A DNA stretch of 45,589 bases from Asticcacaulis benevestitus DSM 16100 = ATCC BAA-896 (lineage in GTDB: Bacteria > Pseudomonadota > Alphaproteobacteria > Caulobacterales > Caulobacteraceae). Of the stretch, positions 1 through 9,022 are shown one piece after another (position 1 is the first letter of the stretch; every line of letters starts with the position of its first letter). The DNA lies in assembly GCF_000376105.1 (NCBI RefSeq), contig NZ_AQWM01000030.1:1-45589 (forward strand), in the 5' to 3' direction. Under the pieces are notes generated by a model, which saw only the letters and a program-made list of their open reading frames with translations, made no database searches and was not told the origin of the DNA. A program made the position numbers and the translations under genes.

Positions 1-12
1 AAAAGCGGTCAT
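1..12 (-). CDS. 5' end of an unidentified leftward gene, cut by the window edge
   Basis: An ATG on the minus strand at 12-10 is preceded by AGGAG (minus strand, about 9 bases upstream), and only four codons (M-T-A-F) lie inside the window. It starts 16 bases after the stop of the esterase gene, so it is probably the next gene of the same leftward glycan operon. Nothing can be said about its function. Confidence 0.45.
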
Positions 13-27
13 GGGCGTAACTCCTGT

Positions 28-735
28 TTAATTCTTATGGTCGAGGAACCAGGCGTAAAGCGCCGGATTCGCATAGGTGGCATCCCAGGCATTGTGGTTG
101 CCATCGGGATAGACGGTGTAGGTGATATCGGCGCCGCAGACCTTGGCGGCATCGACGAGCGGTCGCTCATCGGTGATCGGCACCACATCGTCCGTTTCGC
201 CGTGGAAGGCCCAGATGTGATTGTTCTTGAGGGCGCAGGGCGTTTTCGCGTTGGAATAGCCAGAGACCGGCGCGATGGCGGCGAAGCGCCTCGGCTGGTG
301 AATGCCCCAGGCCCACGCGCCACCGCCGCCGAGCGACAGGCCGGTCAGGTAGATGCGGTGTTTATCCGCCGGAATGCGCGCCTCGGCGATATCCAGCCAC
401 TCTTTCAGGCGCTTCGGCTCCCATTCTTCGTCACGCGGTTGCTGTGGTGCCAGGATGATGAACGGAAAGTCCGGATGCGCCTTTGCATAAGCCCATGGCC
501 CCGGTCCCATGACGCGCGTGACATCGCTGCCCGCTTCGCCGGAGCCATGCAGGAAGATAATCACGGGCGCCTTGCCGCCGTGATAGCTGGCCGGGATATA
601 TTCCATGTATTGCACGGTGGAACCGTCGCGCAGCCTGACCACTTGGGGCGTAGCTCCACTCTTCAGCATATCGCCTGACGTGGTGGCGCAGCCTGTGAGC
701 GCGAGAGCAGCCAAGGCCAGAAGATAAAATCTCAT
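28..735 (-). CDS. lipoprotein alpha/beta-hydrolase (esterase, prolyl-oligopeptidase type)
   Basis: This 235-residue protein begins with a short lipoprotein signal (MRFYLLALAALALTGC), which predicts acylation at Cys16 and a periplasmic or outer-membrane location. The rest is an alpha/beta-hydrolase of the type annotated as carboxylesterase or PHB-depolymerase-like. It shows the oxyanion-side IIFLHGSGE, the nucleophile elbow GLSLGG, the acid in GETDDVVP and the histidine in PDGNHNAWD. The frame can be extended to a GTG at 810, but that would put 25 residues before an obvious lipobox and overlap the upstream gene by 16 bases, so the ATG at 735 was chosen. It is the last complete gene of the leftward TBDR-halogenase-glucanase operon and probably removes ester decorations from the same glycan. 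The exact substrate cannot be read from sequence. Confidence 0.85.
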   Translation of the reverse strand: MRFYLLALAALALTGCATTSGDMLKSGATPQVVRLRDGSTVQYMEYIPASYHGGKAPVIIFLHGSGEAGSDVTRVMGPGPWAYAKAHPDFPFIILAPQQPRDEEWEPKRLKEWLDIAEARIPADKHRIYLTGLSLGGGGAWAWGIHQPRRFAAIAPVSGYSNAKTPCALKNNHIWAFHGETDDVVPITDERPLVDAAKVCGADITYTVYPDGNHNAWDATYANPALYAWFLDHKN

Positions 736-794
736 CCCTTTACACTGCCCGCAAGCAGCCTCCTTTTTTGAATCCGAAGCGCGCCTGTTCGTCA

Positions 795-2306
795 TCATGC
801 GCTTAGCCACTGGCCGTTGGGGGCCACGGCTTCGAAGCCTGCACCTCTAAAGGCGCGTTTGGCAATTTCGCCGGTGACCGAACTTCGATTGAATATATCC
901 CACACAAAGCCGGAGCGGTGGTTCTCCAGCATGCACAGGATGGGTCCCTGGTCGATGCCCAGATAGTCCTTTGCCACCCATCCGGCACGTCGCGTATGCC
1001 GGCCGGTGGGCGTTTCAACGCTCGCCGGAAAAGTCGGGTTGAAGGCGTCGGCAAAACCGTATTTACCATAAAGATCAGAGCCGTATTTTTTGCGCAGGCT
1101 CTGGATCAGCGGGATGCAGATTTCTGGTGCGAAGACGACCGAGCCAATGGCGGCTGTCGGGGCAATTGTGCCGTCGTCAAATGACTCGTTATCGCCGGTT
1201 TGGGGGCCGCGCGCGCCGTATTCATGGAACTGGACCTGGCGATTGCCAATCGTTAGTTCGACATCGGCGGGACCGCGACACGCCGTCAGCCCCCAGACAT
1301 CGGCGCCATAGTCCTTGAAGGCGCCCGGATTTTGGATGGCGTAATTGCGCTGGGCATAGGTGGCCCGGCGTGAATTGATGAAATAATCAATGCCCTTACC
1401 GCGCATGAAGGTGTCGGCGATGCCACGGAAATCGAACCAGACATGAGAGTACTGGTGTCCGAACATCGGCGAGAAGCCAAGATGCGGCTCGCCGAAATTC
1501 GGGCCCCATGTGCCGCCGATCGTCTTCATCCAGGCGTTCCAGTCGCCCGCCGGATGCGTGCGTGACCCCAACGCCAGCAGGGTGACCATCATGCCTTCAT
1601 TATAGCGGCTCCAGTCCCGCTCTATCAGGCCACGCGCATCATGATCCGGCAGATTGGGCTCAGGATGCCAGCCCATGCTGATCAAGCCATTGTCATGCGC
1701 CACGAAGCGCCAGTCGACACGTTCGTAGAGGGCGAGACCCAGCTTGCGGATTTCGGTCTCATCCGCGGCGGGACCATCGAAGAAGGCCGCTGATGTCAGC
1801 GCGCCGAGCAACAGCATGGCGCTGTCAACGGTAGACAGCTCACAGCGGTCGTAGCGCAGGCCGCTGTCCATATGCAGGAAGTGATAGAAAAATCCCTTGT
1901 GGCCGCAGACGCCGGTGGCTTCGGGGCCCTGCGGCAGATCCCACAAGGTGCGCAGAGTTGTGAGCGTGCGCGCCGCCGCGGCCTGACGCGTGACATAGCC
2001 GCTTTTGACGCCGATGCAGTAGGCAGTCAGGGCGAAGCCGATTGCCGCGATCGAGGCGAGGGCGGGGCCCGGCGTGGCGTCAGGCACCATACCGTTGGCA
2101 GGGTTGGCCGTATCCCAGAACCAGTGGAAGGTGCGCCGGTGCAGATCGGTCAGCACCGGATCAAACTCAAGATCAGTTGCGTGAGCCTGTGCATGCTGAC
2201 GTGGCCGCGCCAGCGGGGTAGACGGCATCCCCACGGTCAGGCAGGCGCCAAGTGTCGCGCCGCCAAGGAGCAAGGCGCGTCGGGAAAGGGGAGGGCAAAG
2301 GGTCAT
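795..2306 (-). CDS. Tat-exported glucoamylase-like protein (PF10091, GH144-like)
   Basis: The 503-residue product starts with a twin-arginine signal (LSRRALLLGGATLGACL) and has a Cys at the end of the hydrophobic stretch, so it may also be lipid-modified. The mature part follows the Glycoamylase family PF10091, in which the GH144 endo-beta-1,2-glucanases fall. It has an N-terminal RTFHWFWDTANP segment, a central SRYNEGMMVTLLALGSRTHP segment, MFGHQYSHVWFDFRG, and a C-terminal YGFADAFNPTFP and DQGPILCMLENHRSG. These aromatic and acidic motifs are typical of the (alpha/alpha)6 barrel of that family. It lies about 90 bases downstream of the halogenase gene and next to the esterase. I infer hydrolysis of a beta-glucan or related oligosaccharide in the periplasm. 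Assignment to GH144 rather than a sister family is tentative. Confidence 0.85.
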   Translation of the reverse strand: MTLCPPLSRRALLLGGATLGACLTVGMPSTPLARPRQHAQAHATDLEFDPVLTDLHRRTFHWFWDTANPANGMVPDATPGPALASIAAIGFALTAYCIGVKSGYVTRQAAAARTLTTLRTLWDLPQGPEATGVCGHKGFFYHFLHMDSGLRYDRCELSTVDSAMLLLGALTSAAFFDGPAADETEIRKLGLALYERVDWRFVAHDNGLISMGWHPEPNLPDHDARGLIERDWSRYNEGMMVTLLALGSRTHPAGDWNAWMKTIGGTWGPNFGEPHLGFSPMFGHQYSHVWFDFRGIADTFMRGKGIDYFINSRRATYAQRNYAIQNPGAFKDYGADVWGLTACRGPADVELTIGNRQVQFHEYGARGPQTGDNESFDDGTIAPTAAIGSVVFAPEICIPLIQSLRKKYGSDLYGKYGFADAFNPTFPASVETPTGRHTRRAGWVAKDYLGIDQGPILCMLENHRSGFVWDIFNRSSVTGEIAKRAFRGAGFEAVAPNGQWLSA

Positions 2307-2396
2307 GTGAAACGCTTCTTCGAAAAGGTGACGTCTGTAAGAATGGTCTTGCTTTCCAGATGGGCTGGTGCGCGCATGGGTTGTTTTGCCGACGCT

Positions 2397-3923
2397 CTAA
2401 ACAGAGCGGGCCGCGCAGTGGCGCGCGATGAAATCTTCGTGCCTGGGCATCAGCGCCACATTTGACGCCACCACCTTTTCCACGTGGTCAATGAGGGACA
2501 GCATGTCGTCGTCCTTGACCCAGTCAACCGCGGGGTGATAGCTGCGCGGACTGAGCCCCTGACCCAACATCACCTGAACCCAGCTGGTTAAACCAAATAA
2601 TTCCGTACCTTCCCGGAAGAACTGACCATCGGCGGTAAACAGATCCATGTATGCCTTCAAGGAGGAGGGAACGGGCATGGTCCGTACGTAATTCCAGAAT
2701 TCGGAATCGCTCCGCTCCGTGGCGTGATAGTGCAGGATTATAAAATCTCTGATCCGCTCGTACTCAAACTGCATTTGCGCATTGTAGGTCTCCTGCAGCA
2801 CCGGTTCGAAATCCGCGTGGGGAAAGAGGCTCATAAGCCGCGATATGCCGGATTGAATGAGGAAAATGGCGGTCGATTCCAAAGGCTCGATAAAGCCCCC
2901 GGCCAGCCCAACCGCGACAACATTCTTATCCCACAGTTTTCGCCGCTTGCCGGTTGTAAAGCGTATGGCTTTCGGATCGGCCAGCGGCCGACCATCCAGC
3001 GACTGAAGCAGCACATCGGCGGCTTCGGAATCGCTCATGAACTGGCTGCTGTAGACATGACCGTTGCCGGTACGATGCTGCAACGGAATGCGCCATTGCC
3101 ACCCCGCCTTGCGCGCGGTGGAGCGTGTGTAGGGCGTGGGCGCCTCGACCTTTTCGCACGGCACGGCCAGGGCACGGTCACAGGGCAGCCAATGTGTCCA
3201 GTCCTCGAAGCCTGCCTGCAGCGTGTCTTCGATCAGCAGGGCCCGGAAACCGGTGCAATCGATAAACAGGTCGGCCGCAATCGCCGCGCCGCTCTCCAGA
3301 GTTACGCTCTCAACAAAGCCGCTCTCGCTATTTTGTGTGACGGCTACGACCTTGCCTTCCGTACGCGTTACACCCTGGGCTTCCGCCTGTTTGCGTAAAA
3401 AGCGCGCGTAGAGGGTTGCGTCGAAATGATAGGCATAGGCGATCTCGGCCAAGGGCGAATGGGCTGGGGCATCGCGCGGCGGCGCCATGAACTTGCCCAG
3501 CGGCGCGGCGACCGTATTGAGGGAATACAGCCCGATGTCCTTGGCCTTGCCGGCGGCACGTGCCTTCAGCCAATATTGATGGAAAGGCATTAAGCCCAGG
3601 TCGCGGCCAATCGTGCCGAAACCGTGGATATAGGAATCGCCAATTTTCCCCCAGTCCTTGAACTGGATGCCGAGCTTGAAGGTCCCTTGAGTCTCGCGGA
3701 CGAACTCGGCTTCATCAATGTTCAGCAGTCGGTTGAAGGCTGAAATGTGCGGGACGGTGGCTTCGCCCACGCCAATCAGACCGATTTCGTCGGATTCGAC
3801 GAGCTGGACCTGGATATTCCTGCCAAATGACTTAGAGATGGCCGCAGCGCTCATCCATCCTGCGGTGCCGCCGCCGATAACCGCGATCGTTTTTATGGGA
3901 CGCTTGGGCTGAGGCAGAGGCAT
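2397..3923 (-). CDS. flavin-dependent tryptophan halogenase family protein
   Basis: This is a 508-residue PF04820 protein. The FAD-binding GGGTAGW lies at residues 17-23. The GTFKLGIQFKDWG segment holds the lysine that corresponds to the chloramine-forming Lys of PrnA. The family WxWxIP motif is present as WQWRIP, and GGFIEPLEST carries the conserved Glu. All catalytic landmarks are therefore intact. A start at 3953 is possible, but the ATG at 3923 puts the Rossmann strand at the usual distance from the N-terminus. Proteins of this family are common next to TBDRs in Caulobacter and Xanthomonas glycan loci, where their substrate is generally unknown and tryptophan is not established. The gene follows the TBDR and precedes the glucanase on the same strand. 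A cofactor-reducing flavin reductase is not present in this window. Confidence 0.92.
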   Translation of the reverse strand: MPLPQPKRPIKTIAVIGGGTAGWMSAAAISKSFGRNIQVQLVESDEIGLIGVGEATVPHISAFNRLLNIDEAEFVRETQGTFKLGIQFKDWGKIGDSYIHGFGTIGRDLGLMPFHQYWLKARAAGKAKDIGLYSLNTVAAPLGKFMAPPRDAPAHSPLAEIAYAYHFDATLYARFLRKQAEAQGVTRTEGKVVAVTQNSESGFVESVTLESGAAIAADLFIDCTGFRALLIEDTLQAGFEDWTHWLPCDRALAVPCEKVEAPTPYTRSTARKAGWQWRIPLQHRTGNGHVYSSQFMSDSEAADVLLQSLDGRPLADPKAIRFTTGKRRKLWDKNVVAVGLAGGFIEPLESTAIFLIQSGISRLMSLFPHADFEPVLQETYNAQMQFEYERIRDFIILHYHATERSDSEFWNYVRTMPVPSSLKAYMDLFTADGQFFREGTELFGLTSWVQVMLGQGLSPRSYHPAVDWVKDDDMLSLIDHVEKVVASNVALMPRHEDFIARHCAARSV

Positions 3924-4135
3924 TGGACATCCAGCGAAGGCAGCGAGAAACAAAATGGTCAGCGCTTAGGCCGAACTGAAAGCGCCATACGGCGGATGAT
4001 AGTTCGAGATTATGCGTCTCACCAGCACAGAGCGTACAAAAGGGCGGACGCGCTCGCCTTTTAGGGCGCACAACGCAAAATTACCGCGCTTGGCCGCCGT
4101 CAAAGAGGGGCGCTTTATCCGCTAAAAGCCAGGGT

Positions 4136-4177
4136 GCTGGTTCCGGCATCTGCACAAAGGCATATGCCGAAACCAGC
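4136..4177 (-). terminator. hairpin after the TonB-dependent receptor gene
   Basis: A 14-bp stem (4136-4149 with 4164-4177, one G-U-compatible mismatch) encloses a 14-base loop. It starts 8 bases beyond the stop of the receptor gene as transcribed leftward. The following bases contain only a short T4 run, so this could be a weak terminator or an mRNA-stabilising stem that sets receptor expression apart from the downstream halogenase, glucanase and esterase genes. Confidence 0.55.
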
Positions 4178-4184
4178 TGCCGTC

Positions 4185-7100
4185 CTAGAACTTCGCGCCG
4201 GTCGAGAGCTTGACCGTGAAGGGCGACCCTGTGATCGGGCCGTCCTTGGCGTAAATAGGCGCAGCGCCAAACTTCGGGAAGGAGACCAAGTTCGGATCGT
4301 AGTTGACCCAGTTGAAGACGTTCAGGACGTCGACCCGTACATAGCCATCAACGCCGCTGGGCAGCTTGAAGTTCTTCGAGATTTGCAGGTCAATGTCCTT
4401 GTAACCCAAGGTATCCTTAGGCCGTTCGCTCACGATGGTCTGGACGCCGCCGCCATAGCTGTTACAGACGGAAACGCCTGATGTCTGACAGCCATAGATC
4501 TGCATGGCCGATGTCGGGGTGGACAGTGACAGCTTGGCTGCCATCGACATATCCCAAGGCAGATCGCGCGTATAGGTCATAACCAGGCGATGTTTTGACA
4601 CCGCCGTGGAATCAAGCAGCGGGAAATCGCTGACATTCGGATAGTCGAACAGATACTGGTTGCTGCCCACCTGGTAGGGGTTGATACCGGCGACATTGTT
4701 CTGCTTCGCATCCGAATAGGTATAGGAGACGGTCATGCTCCAACCCGATTCCTTGGTATAGGGCTTCTGCGCCGCCAGACCAAGTTGCAGGTTCTTATCC
4801 TCGCCGCCGTTATCCCACAGAATAAGTCCGCCAACACCCGGCACGCCCTGGGCGCCCCATTGGCTGCCATTCTGGAAGTAGGAACCATCCGAATAGCGGT
4901 TGCCCAGGCGACCTATAATCGTATCGTAGCTCTTGATATAGGACAGGGTGGCTTGCGTATTCCATTCGCCCAGCGTGTTGCGAATCCCCAGGCTGAACTG
5001 ATCCGAATACGGCGTCTTGATATTGTTGTTCAGCAAATCCACTTCATGTGAAGAGGCATCTGTCTGCAGGGTTCCCAGCCCTTCCGGCGTCAGATAGGCC
5101 GGATCCCAGGCGTAGCAGTGATTAGCGGGATTGACATCGGCCGCCGTGAAGCAGGGACCAAAGGCATCCTGATTGATCGCAGAGGGGAAATATATCTGCG
5201 GGTTGTTGTTCAGAGCCACCTTGGTGGTTTCCAGGGCCATGGTGCTGAACACGTTGCGGTTATAGGAGCGAGCATACCCGCCGAAGAGGATGCGGCGGCC
5301 ATCACCGGTCAGATCGTAGGAGAAGCCCAGACGTGGCGAAAAATTATTAGGCGCCTTCCGGTTGGAGCCCGTGCTGATATAGTTGTCCAGATTGATCCCA
5401 GGAGATCCGGCTTTGTCTGAAATCTGCAGCGCCAGGACTTGCTTGTAGGTCAGGGTACTGCCTGGGAAGAGGCTGTTGATACCGGCGACAACATCCGACG
5501 GCGTGACATAGTCCAGGTAGGCCGGCACTTCTTCGTGATCCCAGCGCAGGCCGATATTGAGTTCCAGGCGATCATTGACCTGCCAGTCGTCCTGAATATA
5601 GGCGCTGAATTGCTTGTCGGTCGTGCTGACGCTGGTATCGGTATAGCCGGGCACAATGTTCGGATACTGAACCAGATAGGGCGTTGCGGCCACGCCACCC
5701 GCCGTTACGCCATAGTAATAGGTCGCATTGGACTTATCGGAGCTACCATCCTGCGTGAACAGATCGATGGTGCCGTAGCTGAGCCCCATCTTGATCGTAT
5801 GATTGCCGTAGGCTTGGAAGTTGGCGAAGGTAAGATTGTCGGCAATGGTAAAGCCCTTCTGAGAGCTCACCTTGCCGACCCCTGACCCCGGACCGCCGAC
5901 ATTGATCAGCCCAACGGCGCCAGCGGCGGGATTGCTCAAGTTCGATGGGTTAGGATAGTAGGTGTAAGCGAACTGAGGTGACCCGGTTGTCGTCGAGGTA
6001 GAGGCATTGGTGTCCTGATAGGACAGGCGCAGTTCGTTGACCCATAGATCGGTGTTGTGCTGCCAACGGATATCCGAACGCTTGACATCATTAGTATAGG
6101 GCGCCTGGGTCGATTTCGCGTTTTGACCGCTGCCACCGGTATACATATCTTCCAGACGATAGTTGAAGCTGGCTTCAATCCGATCATTCGGCGTGGGTTC
6201 AAAGTCGAGTTTGCCGAAATAGAGATCTTCGGTGAAGGGATTGGTCACAGGGCCGTATTGGCTGGATACATTGGCGGGCAGCAAGGCCTGAGCCGCCGAC
6301 AATGAAATACCGGCGCCAGGATATACGTCTCCCTGGTTCGACAGATCCTTGTGTTCCCAGGTGACAAAGAAGTGCATGCGGTCCTTGATAATGGGGCCGC
6401 TGAAGGCCAAGCCGTACTCCTGGCTCGGTGCGCGTCCCTTTTTGCTGTCCGATGCCTTTTCAGTGGGCGTCTTGGTGCGTAAATTCTCATTGGTGTAGGT
6501 GCCGAAAATCTCGCCGTGGAACTTGTTGCCGCCCGACTTGGTCTGGGCAATGATGATGGCGCTGGCGGCATCGCCATATTCGGCGCCGTAGTTGGAAGTG
6601 ACGACCTTGTATTCACCAATGGCGAGCTGCGGGAACGGATTGCCCGGATCGCCCGCGCCGCTGACACCGGCGCTGCCGGCAAAGCCGGAACCGCCCTGGA
6701 CGAAGTCCTTCTGGGAGACACCATCGATATAGACGTTGACCGCGGAGCTCAACTGGGCGCCGCCGCGCAGCGAGGTATTGTGGTCGTTTACGGAAAATTG
6801 CACGCCCGGAACCGTGTCGGCGAATTCCATGAAGTTGCGCGTGGTCTGCGGCAAGGCCTGGATATCGTGCAGGCTGACGAGTTGGTTGACCTGCGACGAA
6901 TGCATTTCAACGCTAGGACGGCGGCCAGTGATTGTGACCGTTGTCGTGCCGGTCTCGCCCGCTTTACCATTCCCGAAGTCATAAACGGCTACCGAGGCCA
7001 CCGCGACCGCGATGTCAGCCGATTCAGCGTCACCCGCCGTTACATGGTAGCTGCCCGAGGGGAGGCCAGCAATGACATAGGTGCCATCGGCGCTGGCCTT

Positions 7101-7298
7101 GGCCTGGCGCATCGCGCCGGAATTCACGTCAGTGGCCACGACGGTCACGCCCGCAGGCGCCGTGCCGCGTAAGGTGGACCCAGCCGTTTGCGCCCAACCC
7201 ATTGTTGGCGCGCTTAGTGCAGCCGCAATGGCAAGCACTGCCAATGAACTGCCTAGTCTGGCCATGCTGGATGTCGTTTTTTTGCTTGTTTGTTTCAT
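4185..7298 (-). CDS. TonB-dependent receptor, Oar-like, with carboxypeptidase-regulatory domain
   Basis: The 1037-residue outer-membrane protein has a signal peptide ending near GWAQTAG. A CarbopepD_reg-type beta-sandwich follows (about residues 40-110, with ADGTYVIAGLPSGSYHV). The plug domain (about 130-260) contains NTSLRGG, VNVYIDGVSQ and EYKVVTSNYGAEYGDAASA. A long barrel ends in an aromatic/basic tail. This architecture belongs to the Oar/RagA-like TBDRs that import oligosaccharides or peptides with TonB energy. The start is supported by GGAGG about 12 bases upstream. It is the first gene of the leftward glycan operon and is divergent from a LacI regulator, so induction by an imported sugar is likely. 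The ligand is not readable from sequence. Confidence 0.93.
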   Translation of the reverse strand: MKQTSKKTTSSMARLGSSLAVLAIAAALSAPTMGWAQTAGSTLRGTAPAGVTVVATDVNSGAMRQAKASADGTYVIAGLPSGSYHVTAGDAESADIAVAVASVAVYDFGNGKAGETGTTTVTITGRRPSVEMHSSQVNQLVSLHDIQALPQTTRNFMEFADTVPGVQFSVNDHNTSLRGGAQLSSAVNVYIDGVSQKDFVQGGSGFAGSAGVSGAGDPGNPFPQLAIGEYKVVTSNYGAEYGDAASAIIIAQTKSGGNKFHGEIFGTYTNENLRTKTPTEKASDSKKGRAPSQEYGLAFSGPIIKDRMHFFVTWEHKDLSNQGDVYPGAGISLSAAQALLPANVSSQYGPVTNPFTEDLYFGKLDFEPTPNDRIEASFNYRLEDMYTGGSGQNAKSTQAPYTNDVKRSDIRWQHNTDLWVNELRLSYQDTNASTSTTTGSPQFAYTYYPNPSNLSNPAAGAVGLINVGGPGSGVGKVSSQKGFTIADNLTFANFQAYGNHTIKMGLSYGTIDLFTQDGSSDKSNATYYYGVTAGGVAATPYLVQYPNIVPGYTDTSVSTTDKQFSAYIQDDWQVNDRLELNIGLRWDHEEVPAYLDYVTPSDVVAGINSLFPGSTLTYKQVLALQISDKAGSPGINLDNYISTGSNRKAPNNFSPRLGFSYDLTGDGRRILFGGYARSYNRNVFSTMALETTKVALNNNPQIYFPSAINQDAFGPCFTAADVNPANHCYAWDPAYLTPEGLGTLQTDASSHEVDLLNNNIKTPYSDQFSLGIRNTLGEWNTQATLSYIKSYDTIIGRLGNRYSDGSYFQNGSQWGAQGVPGVGGLILWDNGGEDKNLQLGLAAQKPYTKESGWSMTVSYTYSDAKQNNVAGINPYQVGSNQYLFDYPNVSDFPLLDSTAVSKHRLVMTYTRDLPWDMSMAAKLSLSTPTSAMQIYGCQTSGVSVCNSYGGGVQTIVSERPKDTLGYKDIDLQISKNFKLPSGVDGYVRVDVLNVFNWVNYDPNLVSFPKFGAAPIYAKDGPITGSPFTVKLSTGAKF

Positions 7299-7511
7299 CT
7301 GGTTCCACTTCCTCCGGGTATGTCATTTTTTGAACGTCGCGCACTCAAAATGGCTCGACGTGCTGCGACTTTATTGGCTCTGTCAGGCCGCTCCGACTCG
7401 GTCGGTCCCAACAGGTTCCCCTGTCGGGATCTTTTATGTTCGAGGCGTCGCAGGGTGCCGCAAAGTATCACTATTAATGACGAAGGCAATGCCGCTTTGC
7501 GTGTATTACAC

Positions 7512-7523
7512 TGCAAATTTGCG
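7512..7523. promoter_or_regulatory. palindrome TGCAAATTTGCG, candidate LacI operator
   Basis: GCAAATTTGC at 7513-7522 is a perfect 10-bp palindrome. It lies about 215 bases upstream of the receptor start and resembles the second palindrome at 7686-7698. LacI-family regulators normally bind such even or odd-centred palindromes. The assignment to the adjacent regulator is inferred from repetition and position. Confidence 0.45.
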
Positions 7524-7685
7524 CCATGTGGCAATTTTGAGACATTCAATCGCTTGGAATTTCATCAGAGCTAACGGCTAGAGGCATCTAAATATTTTTC
7601 TAAAACTATTATTAATTAATGATTTGCATGCACCTTTCCCTTTCCAACCTCTCTCGGGCCTGGATCCTGAAGGGCTTGATCTTGG

Positions 7686-7698
7686 TGCAAAATTTGCA
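7686..7698. promoter_or_regulatory. palindrome TGCAAAATTTGCA, candidate LacI operator
   Basis: TGCAAA and TTTGCA face each other around a single central A, forming a perfect 13-base inverted repeat. It ends 49 bases before the regulator start codon, where it could mediate autoregulation. It shares the TGCAAA half-site with the palindrome 174 bases away, which would allow looping over the divergent promoters. Confidence 0.5.
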
Positions 7699-7747
7699 TA
7701 AATTGAATGTAATTTGCGGATAATGCCCGCGTAAGGTACATAAATGT

Positions 7748-8755
7748 ATGCAAAAAGAAGCCACGCGTCCCGTGACACTACAGCAGATAGCTCTTCAGGC
7801 TGGCGTATCCGTATCCACCGTATCCCGAGCATTGGCCCGCCATCCGGCGATTAGCGAGGAGACGCGTGAACTCGTTCTGAAGCTGGCAAAGGAAAGTAAT
7901 TACGACATCAAACGGCGCCAGGGTGCTGATCAGGCCCAGATTACAGTGGTTATGGCGGTTCCGGCGATCAGCACGCAGATGGCGGAACCTTTCCAGTTGC
8001 GCCTGCTCGGCGGCATTGGCAGCGCCATGCGCGAGCGTCATTTCGATTTTTCGATCTCTCATCGTGTACCCAGAAGCGCTGAGTCCCTGGCTGAGTTGAT
8101 GGCGGCTCATCCGAGTGGAGGTTTCATTTTTTTGGGGCAGAGTCAGTATCACGATGCATTGAACAAATTTAGCCGGCAGGGGCGGGCCATCGCGGTCTGG
8201 GGGGCGCAGCTTGAGGATCAGGCTTATTGCTCGGTTGGCACGGATAATGTCTTTGGCGGACAAAGGGCCACGAACCACTTGTTGCGGCTGGGGCGGCGTC
8301 GCATCGCCTTTCTTGGCGCCTGCGATGTAGTTGAAATCGAACAGCGCCTGGCAGGCTACAAGGCTGCGCTGTCAAACCATGGCGTTGAACTCGACACGTC
8401 TCTGATACAGCACTCAAAGCTCGTCTATGATTCGGGATTTGAAGCCGTGAATGATCTGATAGATCGCGGCGTGAAATTTGACGGCATCGTGTCAGCATCA
8501 GATATGCTGGCCATTGGCGCCATGCGCGCATTATCCACGCACGGGATGAAAGTGCCCGAAGACGTGTCCGTCGTCGGTTACGATGACATAGATGTCGCAA
8601 GTTTCTCGAGCCCGGCACTTACAACCATTCGCCAGGATGTCCTCAAGGCTGGTCATCTGCTCGTGACAAAGGTCATGCGTCAGATTTCCGGACATAATTC
8701 TCCATCTGAAAGGTTGCAGACGGAATTGATTGTAAGAGGCTCCTGCGGCGGTTGA
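7748..8755 (+). CDS. LacI-family transcriptional regulator
   Basis: The 335-residue protein opens with the LacI helix-turn-helix and hinge (LQQIALQAGVSVSTVSRALA). A periplasmic-binding-protein-like effector domain follows, with segments such as GSAMRERHFDFSIS, GGFIFLGQSQYHDAL, VGTDNVFGG and the C-terminal DVSVVGYDDIDVASF and PALTTIRQD. These are standard for sugar-responsive members. The gene is divergent from the TBDR-halogenase-glucanase operon and most likely represses it until an imported oligosaccharide binds. Two similar palindromes in the shared intergenic region are the natural operator candidates. Confidence 0.93.
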   Translation: MQKEATRPVTLQQIALQAGVSVSTVSRALARHPAISEETRELVLKLAKESNYDIKRRQGADQAQITVVMAVPAISTQMAEPFQLRLLGGIGSAMRERHFDFSISHRVPRSAESLAELMAAHPSGGFIFLGQSQYHDALNKFSRQGRAIAVWGAQLEDQAYCSVGTDNVFGGQRATNHLLRLGRRRIAFLGACDVVEIEQRLAGYKAALSNHGVELDTSLIQHSKLVYDSGFEAVNDLIDRGVKFDGIVSASDMLAIGAMRALSTHGMKVPEDVSVVGYDDIDVASFSSPALTTIRQDVLKAGHLLVTKVMRQISGHNSPSERLQTELIVRGSCGG

Positions 8756-9022
8756 GCCACGTCCAATCAAGGGCAATGAATCGGGCTGGCAGATTGCGGT
8801 GCGATCGACGAGTTGGGCTATGATTGGCAAAGTCCGGTCCACCGTGCTGCTAAAAACCGGCTGCCGGAAAACATAGGGCTGACGGTTCATAGTTATGGCA
8901 GCAAATGCATCACCATCACGCCTCGGATTGCCATTTTGAATCAATTTCGCCACGGCTGTGCCCTTATGGCAAACTTAAGATGCACTGCGGTCAGGTGCTA
9001 GTTTCGAGGAGGCCTTCGGGAT

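Larger units (their letters stand above)
7299..7747. promoter_or_regulatory. divergent promoter region between TBDR and lacI-type genes
   Basis: This 449-base intergenic region separates the leftward receptor gene from the rightward LacI-family gene. It is clearly A/T-richer than its flanks, especially at 7590-7750. Besides the two palindromes listed separately, it holds a half-site-like TTTGCATGCA around 7622-7632. No convincing coding sequence is seen. Confidence 0.6.
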
